64,000 bases of DNA, taken from NCBI GenBank assembly GCA_030765045.1, contig CM060968.1, positions 106,633,904-106,697,903 on the forward strand. The letters are read 5' to 3'. Source of the stretch: Tenodera sinensis. Lineage: Eukaryota > Arthropoda > Insecta > Mantodea > Mantidae. A program made the translations under genes and the position numbers. Within the stretch, counting starts at the first letter, position 1. Each line of letters opens with the position of its first letter. Below the pieces are notes generated by a model. It worked only from the letters and a program-made list of their open reading frames with translations, did not search any database and was not told where the DNA came from. Positions 55,499 through 64,000 of the stretch are shown piece after piece.

Positions 55499-57192
55499 TT
55501 AAAGGAGGTATGACGACATAGTTTCGCATTACTATAACTTCAAATTGCTTACAGAAAACAAACATTTTAATAAAAAATCCATAATCTCCTAAGTGAAATA
55601 ACAAATATATTGAAATGTGAAAGTCTCGAGAGTTAAAACAGCTATAATTTCTTAGAAAAGTTCATGAAATACGTGATATTTAAAACGTTTAAAAGTAGCT
55701 TGCTATGCACTTAAACCACCTCACTCAGTGAAATACTTATTTATGACTTCATTTCAATCAATATGTGTGTGCGCGCGTGTGTATGTGTGAGTGTGTGTCG
55801 AAAAAACGCAAATTTGCATGAAAAGAAATAGGCTAAAGCCTGAAAATCCGGGGTGTAAAGGTGAAAACATAAATCTGACCGGTATGGGAGATCCTTTCAC
55901 ACGGAGTGAGAATTGATTTGTGCATTTAGGAACGAAAATGAATGCTTTCGGAAATAATACCCGCCCATGCCAACAAAGAGGTATATTTGTATTCTCCATC
56001 ACGTAACGCCAGGTTATTAAACTGCAGTAATAGAATTCCCATTGCTACCAAAAAGCGCTCACACAGTAGTACCAACACCTGCCCACGAAATATACACACG
56101 TGGCTTTCTTTATGTTGGCTTTTATAGCCCCTAGGAGGGCGAGAAAAGCAGCCATTACCTGTATAGTAGACGCCACTTGTGCCCCTATTGCACCAGAATT
56201 ACAGATGCGTTACCAAGGGAACGGGGGTGGCTTTTGTCTCCCCTCCATGTCGTTCAATTTCATCTACAGACACACAGGGGTTGCAGAGTGGGCATGCTGC
56301 CTGCCGTTCTTAAAATAATTTGCCCTTCAACTGTTATGTTCAGCAAACACAACCTACATATGTGAAAAACAAGGGGAACAGAAACTGAAGAATTTACAAT
56401 AGTTAATGAATACAGAACGTAGGATCAGGGTTGCCAGACGCACGGCTTTTAAGGAAGAATATGATACTTTCCTTCTTTTGTTTCGTGCACAGTGTAACAT
56501 ACAGGCACTTCGCTTGGACATGTGGCCGACCTTCAGGGAAATTTCCTTGGCACGGGAAGCTCGCTGTTCGGCGGAGTTGGATATGGACAGCTCCTTAAAT
56601 TCAAGCGCATAGATCTCTCGTGCACATTATAACTACATTTTTCGTCAAAGAAGACGTTGGAAACAACGTCCTTGTGCCGCTAAGAAACTTTACATGCGCA
56701 TTCATTAATCCCACATAGCCAAGTAAAATAAATCATGCTTCGTCCGCTACAAAAGAAGTTCAATAAAGAGTGGTCGAACACACAATAATTGTGGAAATTA
56801 ATTCGACTTACTTTACAGCTCTCATTTAACTCAGATAACAATCTCTTATACTGTTTTAATTTTAAATCGTTAGTGATGTTCTAAACCGAGGTTTAGGAAA
56901 TTCCTGATTCTGCATATTATTACTACTAGCACTACTAAACACGCCGAATAAAATATTCTCCATGCTGCTGTTTCTAATTTAGTAAGTTTTTCTACAGCGT
57001 CATTATTATCTGTTGTAGTGAACCGTACATTATAGCAAATGAAATAACTTTTTCGACATGTGCTTTTGTTCCACTTTCCGTTCCTATTGCCATGACAGAA
57101 TGTGGAACTTTTCTGCAAGAATATGCAACAGCTATATTAAACCCTCTTAACTATTGATATCCCTAATTAATTTTGTAAACATTGAATACTAC
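55499..57192. other. No recognised gene; short GT repeat at 55763-55799
   Basis: Contains GTGTGTGCGCGCGTGTGTAT-type dinucleotides. Overlapping plus frames at 55942-56612 (60-72 codons) show no motif, though composition there is more balanced than around it. Confidence 0.4.
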
Positions 57193-57412
57193 CATTTGAT
57201 AGTTGAATTTTGGCATTTAAGTCTTACCTAAATCTTTACTTCCTTTTTATTTAACATTTACTTATGATTCAATTCATGCAAAAGCCAAGTATTAGCTCCA
57301 AGTTACGATTTCCTTAAGGTCAAAAACCAGACGTGGACAATTCAATCGACACTTTGACCCAAGGTTAATGTTGGTGACGCAACCAGCATGTGCAACAGCT
57401 GTTAAAAATATT
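57193..57412 (+). repeat. Dispersed repeat family B, copy 3
   Basis: TTTGATAGTTGAATTTTGGC, CATTTACTTATGATTCAATT, AGCTCCAAGTTACGATTTCC, CCAAGGTTAATGTTGGTGAC and GTGCAACAGCTGTTAAAAAT. The longest copy of the family in this window. Confidence 0.65.
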
Positions 57413-58599
57413 TATTTAATTTTCCGGCATAATATGTCATTTTCTATCGTCGAAAATCTAAAGCATTGGAGAATATCGAAACTAGAAAATATCGACTTCA
57501 TGCTTCGAGCACTCTTCCTCGACTTCCAATCGCACTTACATCCAATCCACTTTTACAAGGTAAGACATTTCATATAAATTAATGAAAGGCCTCAGGACGG
57601 AGACTTGCGGTACACTAATATTGTATACTTTTGAAATCAGATCTCTAGTTTTATTTCCTTATTTGTTTCACACTCTACACTCCTTTTACGACTCGCAGAA
57701 ATTATGTATACATTTTATAAGCTCTAGGTCATTAACATATTAACGGTAACGTGTCAAACGCAGTGGACCCTCCCATTTCAGGCTAATGTACCAGAGAAAC
57801 TGTTTTATTGTAGTCAGCTATTACTCGGTGAATATGACAGTCCACCTTTCCCTTCATTTACGTACTTTCGGAAAATGTTAAAGCTGCCTAGTGATATCAC
57901 ACTAGACTACATTTTACCACTGTCAAAGACATGCATTTTGCCGTTCCTTTCATATGGTATATAATTTCGAGCCCAATTTGTTCGAAAAGCAACAACGAGT
58001 ATACCGAGCTATGGTCAACCTTCTGGTTGCTATGATCTCACTTACAAAATGGGCATTCCTATACTCGTTCGAGTTTTCCCTCTTCAAAAATGCACAACAT
58101 TGGTCTGTTCATAAGAGTGTTGCTTCAGTGCCTTAGGGCAAATGAATTAACTATGAAATTCCAAATTATTGCGTTTTCGTCTTTACTTCCAGCTACTCTT
58201 ACGGTTAAAACTTATTTTTGCAAAAGCACATTAAACAGATTCCAGTTTGTTACGTTCTATTCTGTTGTTACTTCTAAGCAAAACATATTAAATATAGGTC
58301 AAAATAAACCTCATACATGTTTTAAAAAAGATTTCATTAAAAAATTCTGTTAGAGAGGAAAACAACTCGAAAGACTCATCTGTATAAACATTTAGTTTAA
58401 TATGCATTGCATATGGTACGTAGTACAATAAATTATTAGAAGGCAATTCAAAAACGAACCTCCTTTGTCAGGTAGTGCGGGAAGTAGAAGAGTTAGTATA
58501 CCCACTTTTATATTGCCGTGCAGCATGATTCAGTGCGTTTTCAGCCCTGCTAACGAAAACGTCAAAACGTCAAAACTACGACCTTGCTTTATTAATTTA
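57413..58599. other. No recognised gene
   Basis: Short plus frames (60-87 codons) without motif or repeat match. Confidence 0.45.
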
Positions 58600-59163
58600 T
58601 AACAAACTTCCGTCACACGGATTGATAACGTGATAACATGACTCAAGGTCAAGATACCTTACGCCACTTTGCGGTCGTGTGCGTCAGAGATAGCCAAGGG
58701 CAAATTAAGTCACACCACTCGCCCATTAACGGCGGAATAAAGGGTTTCGAGAGCGTCCCGAAAGCTTCGACTGCATTATGGAACAGTCGAGAAAAGGGTA
58801 AAATTTCCAGAAACATCCATGCTACATCATTCTAGCCTATAAAGAGCTTGCGGAACGGCAAGAGAAGAGAATTTTGTGAGTCAAAGGGAAGAGTAGTTGC
58901 TGTATGTGATGAAATCAAAATGTTGAATGAAACATCTGTCTATATAGTCGTTGTTGTAAGAGAACCTTATGTGTCAACAGAGACATTTTGGGACATTTAA
59001 CGTCACGTCGGAGTTGTAGTGAGAAGCAGCTCTAGTGAGAGTGATCGTCAAAGCCAGCAGTATGTCAGAAGGAGAGAACTGAGAAAACAACTGTTTGAGC
59101 TTCAATTTTAGAAGAAAAGTAAAGTGACAGAAAAAGTTATTGGACCAGGTCATTTTTGACACA
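58600..59163 (+). mobile_element. Gypsy-like long terminal repeat (5' LTR), left edge uncertain
   Basis: The right edge is set by the tRNA-Leu primer-binding site that starts at 59164, and the segment ends GACACA. A TATA-like CTATAAAGAG at about 58837 lies where an LTR promoter would, preceded by TCGAGAAAAGGGTAAAATTT, a block shared in related form with 62318-62340. I cannot fix the left TG end. Only the LTR and ~90 bp of internal sequence remain before a microsatellite, so the element is truncated. Confidence 0.55.
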
Positions 59164-59181
59164 TGGTGTCAGGAGTGGGAT
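59164..59181 (+). other. Retroviral-type primer-binding site for tRNA-Leu
   Basis: TGGTGTCAGGAGTGGGAT is complementary to the CCA-containing 3' end of insect tRNA-Leu (…ATCCCACT(C/T)CTGACACCA). Many Gypsy-class retrotransposons prime on this tRNA. It directly follows the LTR end. Confidence 0.7.
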
Positions 59182-59256
59182 TTATCGAATTGTCAATTGT
59201 TAGACAATAACCATGTACGTTTTCTAAAGTCGTGCTTATAATTTCCCATAACATCG

Positions 59257-59410
<154 letters not shown>

Positions 59411-59961
59411 TTTCAAAAACAATACGCACTTGTCTATCACTAGTTCTAAAATATTTTAGAATAAACAAGTTTTTCAGTACCCTCTCGGAGGAACATCCAT
59501 TCCCCATTCAGTCAGTCCACTCCACCACCCCTTTATGCTGAATATCGTTGCACAGACTGCAGGAAGTCCTACGTGTGTACCACAGCAGATTTTTTTAAAT
59601 TCATACTCGCATTTTCCTGCCATCACAAAAGCTGAGCTGGAAAAACTCCGCTCTTTTTGATTGGTTGTAGATTCCATGGCAACCATCAAAGCTGCACAAC
59701 ACATGAGGTTTCATTTGCAAAACAGTGTTCTGGTTATCTAGAGCCCTAATGAATCATTCAGCATCCTCATCTGACTCCCGACGACAAAAAGAGAGTTTGC
59801 TGGGATCAGAGCATTGAAATGGGGAGTTAATGGCGCCATTGCAACTTTCAACGAGGGCAATTTCGTTAGAACAAATGCGATGAAAATTCTGAACACTGTC
59901 ATGCTTTTCCATCACCGGAATCCTGTACCACAAAATGCATGCATCCTATACATGGCAAATC
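59411..59961. other. Unassigned unique sequence
   Basis: Moderate GC, with a 76-codon minus frame (59474-59704) that I do not recognise. No repeat match, no gene evidence. Confidence 0.4.
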
Positions 59962-60867
<906 letters not shown>

Positions 60868-61088
60868 AGTTGTGGCTGACGCAAAATTTAATGGCGGGTG
60901 GCTCAACACAAAACCTATCACAGACATGCCCCGTCTTGCAGTCTTGTGTACTTAAATACGCTGTGACATCACGCTGTAAAGCCGGTGATAGATCATTTGC
61001 GCCCACAAAATGTATTTGCACAACAGGAAATAGAATAGTAATGGTCAGCTATAAGTCGCCATTAAATTTTGTGTCTGCTATAGTTCCA
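60868..61088 (+). mobile_element. Family D inverted-repeat element, complete (~220 bp)
   Basis: Left GCTGACGCAAAATTTAATGG; right end GTCGCCATTAAATTTTGTGT then CTGCTATAG. The ends form a ~30-bp imperfect inverted repeat. The interior ACGCTGTGACATCACGCTGT and CCCACAAAATGTATTTGCAC is shared with 27775-28003. No coding; MITE-like. Confidence 0.8.
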
Positions 61089-61716
61089 GTTAAATGCATG
61101 GAGCACACGGAACCTCCGTATTCAGGTTTACTGCAATTTTAGACGCCTTTGACCCAAAAGAAGTGCTCCTGAAATTATCACTTACAGTCGGAGACCTCAC
61201 TAAAAGAAAATATGAAAGACGGAAATTAAAAACATCGCCAAACGTCTCGAGACCGCGCCGCTGTTGCTCACGCTTTACCATTCCATTACAATTTTCCAAC
61301 TCTTTCATTTTGTATAAGAAGGCAACTTCTACAATTCACACCCCAAGAGATACAGACAGAAAAGACGCGCAAGGGATGCCTCTCGTCTCTGACAATAAGA
61401 TAACCCCCTTCCTGCTTTAAATGTGTTTCTTTTCCAACCCTCGCTCCATGTGACGCTTCAAAGTAAACTCTAAAAGCAACTTTCCTGTATTTGTAATGAA
61501 ATGTCACGAAATGTACCACCACACAAAACTTAACCAGAAAAACACACAATTACACTACAAAAATATACAGAACACATGCGGTTGAAAATACACGGAGATT
61601 TAATGGAAAACACCCACGCTTCCAGTGCTACGTCATACATAAGAACTACAAATAAGTGTACAGCATTGCAAATATATAAACTTATTACCTATACTATAGT
61701 AAAGAGGAGTGTGAGA
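61089..61716. other. No recognised feature
   Basis: Overlapping short frames (72-108 codons) on both strands at 61090-61549 with no motif. Confidence 0.4.
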
Positions 61717-61999
61717 AATATCTGATGTCTTTACATGCACATAGATTTCTCTACTCATTCTTCTACAAACTACTCTTAGAAAATCTAGTTTTATCTACTC
61801 CATGTTAATCCAGATAAGGTTTGCAGAAATGGTAGCATCTGGGCGGCCTTTCTCCGAGTTCTCCGGTTTCCCCCGCCACTCATTCCTCCAACTGCTACTA
61901 CATATTTCATTGTAGGTAAATGGGCATTACAGTAAAATGCAAATCTTTTAAAACTGGTCTTGAAATTCGGTTCTGTTTGCATCACAAGAAAAATATGGA
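61717..61999 (-). mobile_element. Family A element, 3' part, with SINE piece inside
   Basis: ATCTGATGTCTTTACATGCA, ATTTCTCTACTCATTCTTCT, TACTCCATGTTAATCCAGAT on the left; after a SINE piece at 61836-61895 it resumes with TACATATTTCATTGTAGGTA and TTTGCATCACAAGAAAAA. Confidence 0.7.
61836..61895 (+). mobile_element. SINE S1 fragment nested in family A
   Basis: TTTCTCCGAGTTCTCCGGTT, TCCCCCGCCACTCATTCCTC and CAACTGC match the S1 body at 2920-2970. It interrupts family A at a point that is continuous in other copies. Confidence 0.55.
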
Positions 62000-62019
62000 A
62001 GGATCTATTATTTGAAGAG

Positions 62020-62182
62020 CTACATTCACATGGGTTTCTCGAGCCACTGCACTGCAAACTATTCCTACAATAATTGTTCTATCTACTTCATGTTAATCGA
62101 GATGTTTGTAGAAATGGTTGTATTATATCTACCTACCTTTCGTTTTAGATAAAGGGGATTACAGTAGGCTTAGCAGTTGAAG
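62020..62182 (-). mobile_element. Family A element, 3' end, second adjacent copy
   Basis: CTACATTCACATGGGTTTCT, ATCTACTTCATGTTAATCGA and GGGGATTACAGTAGGCTTA repeat the same 3' region as the copy just left of it, so two copies lie in tandem. It ends where an LTR-like segment begins. Confidence 0.65.
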
Positions 62183-62199
62183 AAAATATAGTGTGACGC

Positions 62200-62424
62200 C
62201 GGCCGGCAGTGGCCATCAAAAGACACTAGAGGTCAAGCAACCTCACATCACCGAAAATCGGTAAACACGTGACAATGAGCGCGGCAGAACAAAACGTTTC
62301 CAGACTGTTCTAGAGACTTTGCGAGAAAAGGTGAATTTCCGTGCCTCGTCTATACAAGCGAGGCGAGGCGGCGAGAGCAGTCAGTTTTTGTGATGGAGTC
62401 GTTGAGTGTTGAGCGAGACAGCTG

Positions 62425-62501
<77 letters not shown>

Positions 62502-62520
62502 CGTTAAGTAAGTGTAAGTA
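62200..62520 (+). mobile_element. LTR-like segment related to the one at 58600
   Basis: Begins near TGTGACGCCGGCCGGCAGTG. GCGAGAAAAGGTGAATTTCC at 62321-62340 and TCTATACAAG (TATA-like) just after it mirror the order of the LTR near 58790-58845. TGGAGTCGTTGAGTGTTGAG and a GT tract follow. No primer-binding site or coding seen, so a solo or truncated LTR is the likeliest reading. Confidence 0.4.
62426..62497. repeat. (GT)n microsatellite
   Basis: About 36 perfect dinucleotides inside the LTR-like segment. Confidence 0.97.
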
Positions 62521-62554
62521 TTGAAAATTGAAACCAATAATAAGGATGTCGGAA

Positions 62555-62755
62555 ATAGCGGCCTACTGATACCAAGGCCGCGGGTTCAAATCCAGCCCAG
62601 AGCAATAGTTTTAACTATGCTTAAAAATAGCAGCTCTACATCAGTAGATTTAATGGAATGTAAAATAACTCCTGCGGGACTAAATTCTGGCACACTGGCG
62701 ACGCTGATGTGATCCTGGCAATTAACAGCATAGTTAAACAACAAATTTATTTTAT
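62555..62755 (+). mobile_element. tRNA-derived SINE S4, copy with head
   Basis: Box B CGCGGGTTCAAATCCAGCC at about 62580-62598, with a weak box A (ATAGCGGCCTACTGATACC) before it. The body is AGCAGCTCTACATCAGTAGA, AACTCCTGCGGGACTAAATT, GACGCTGATGTGATCCTGGC, and the 3' end CATAGTTAAACAACAAATTT. Shares its body with 47541 and 55335. Confidence 0.75.
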
Positions 62756-62794
62756 TTTTTTTAGCCTTGAATCTTATTTGACATAAATTATTTT

Positions 62795-63010
62795 AACGAG
62801 GTGTAATTTTTATGTTGTAAGATTACATCTACCTCTTAAGGTTTATTGCTTATACAAAGGTAAATGAGAATAAAGAGGAATTAACGGATTATTGCCGAAA
62901 ACTTCAAGATACATGTTTTATTTGTCATGCAAATATCACAAAATGTTATTTTAATAAAAAGCAAGAAATACTTTTGCGAAAATAAAAGAATAACGAAAAA
63001 AATTCCATTT
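62795..63010 (-). mobile_element. Family A element, internal fragment
   Basis: CTACCTCTTAAGGTTTATTG, CTTATACAAAGGTAAATGAG, ATACATGTTTTATTTGTCAT and GCAAATATC follow the family in reverse. Ends missing. Confidence 0.6.
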
Positions 63011-64000
63011 AAGAGTACTCACAATTGAATGTTCCAAATTGTGCACTCTTTTGTTTACATTTTTTAAACTTTTCTCACACACAGCTCTACCTAAATTATA
63101 TGTCTGTTTTGAATTGCATGTCAATGTCAACATTTTACTTTCATTATGCCAATTAATCAAGTGTTTCTCATAGATATGTTTCTTTAGATACTAATGTATA
63201 AAACTGGCATGTAGTATTTTATCGCCACTTTGGTTACCTCAAATAATTAAATCTTTAAATACAATTTCAGTAATGATTTATCCTGAGTGGTCGTATTTTG
63301 CCAGAACAATGACGTTCGGTTAGATCTGCTGCCGATCGGAGTTCCCTCACCGCATCCAAATAATCCTTCTATAGCTCAACGCTCAACTGTTCACGTAATG
63401 CGTCGTCGTGTCGCTGTAAACATTTCAGCTGAACAATGTTGCAAACTTGTGTCCTTTCGATTGTTTGTAATTAACTGAGGCAGCTCGCACCTTCACAGCC
63501 TACGCCCTACAATACATTGTAATTGTGTTCTTTCTCGTGCCCTACCAAGGCAATTTACACCACAAATTCTGTTCCCACGTCCTGAGCGAACCAAAGGGTC
63601 ATGCTTGGAAGTACGTGCTTCCCCTATCCTGTGACAGATGCCGCAAGAAAATCGCGTGCGCTTTGATGCAGTATTTTTAGTTATGGTAGGTGTTGTGTTG
63701 GAGTGTTTTGTTTCCCATTGTTTGATTGTTTGCAATATATCGTTTGCAGTTGGCCTAGTGCGATTATCTTTTGTCTTCGTTGTAAATGTTATATATATTA
63801 ACGAATAAAATTGTGATAATAAATGCACTAATATTATTTCAATTGTGGCCTCCAGAGCAAAGAAGACTATCTCATTAGAAAGACTAAAAGTTAATACATC
63901 GACGTAACATATAATTTTCACGGGGGTCGCGTCTCAAGAAAAATTATCAGCTGTAAATTGTGAACATACTTCATACCCGTACCACGACCGAGATAGGAAA
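63011..64000. other. No recognised gene
   Basis: The 142-codon minus frame at 63493-63921 has no recognised motif, signal peptide or homology to my reading. The plus frame at 63287-63478 is likewise unassigned. Balanced GC at 63290-63660 leaves an unrecognised exon possible but unsupported. Confidence 0.35.

Noticed and set aside
63493..63921. 142-codon minus frame as a gene
   Set aside because: No recognisable domain or family; length is within chance for the local composition.

Overview
The window looks like intergenic DNA from a large, AT-rich, repeat-laden animal genome, most likely an insect. Long perfect microsatellites, many tRNA-derived SINEs with recognisable Pol III box A/box B sequences, short non-autonomous DNA transposons, and decayed non-LTR, LTR and hAT elements support this. 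The overall style resembles hemimetabolous (cockroach/termite/stick-insect-like) genomes, but that placement is an inference. I found no exon of a host gene, no convincing host tRNA, rRNA or CRISPR array, and nothing bacterial. Nearly all long open frames are translations of tandem repeats.

Layout. 0-6 kb: the window opens inside a copy of an abundant ~0.8-0.9 kb non-autonomous element (family A here), then carries a SINE, a 360-bp AAT tract and another family A copy running into a GAAA tract. 6.2-12.7 kb is the most structured region. A non-LTR retrotransposon with reverse transcriptase, RNase H and a zinc-knuckle-like tail is split in frame by a 4.8-kb insertion flanked by an 11-12 bp direct repeat. 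The insertion contains a decayed hAT transposase on the minus strand, two ~225-bp direct repeats, and ~3 kb of minisatellite made of related 18-bp and 13-bp units. 12.7-19 kb: family A copies, microsatellites and SINE pieces. 19-23 kb: a minus-strand reverse transcriptase scrap and a 0.7-kb element with near-perfect terminal inverted repeats. 23-47 kb: more family A copies, several tRNA-SINE families on both strands, and other dispersed repeats. 47-58 kb: sparse; an inverted SINE pair, a full family A copy and a probable hAT-type element rich in GTTAC/GTAAC motifs. 58-64 kb: a Gypsy-like LTR with a tRNA-Leu primer-binding site, a large TTA/TAA palindrome, an inverted-repeat element, a second related LTR-like segment and a SINE.

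No genes here appear to work together. The biology is transposon layering: which elements sit inside which others gives a relative order (LINE before hAT insertion; family A before the SINE pieces inside it). Family A alone covers about 9 kb by my estimated boundaries. All homology calls come from reading motifs by eye, and most repeat boundaries are good to roughly 5-30 bp.
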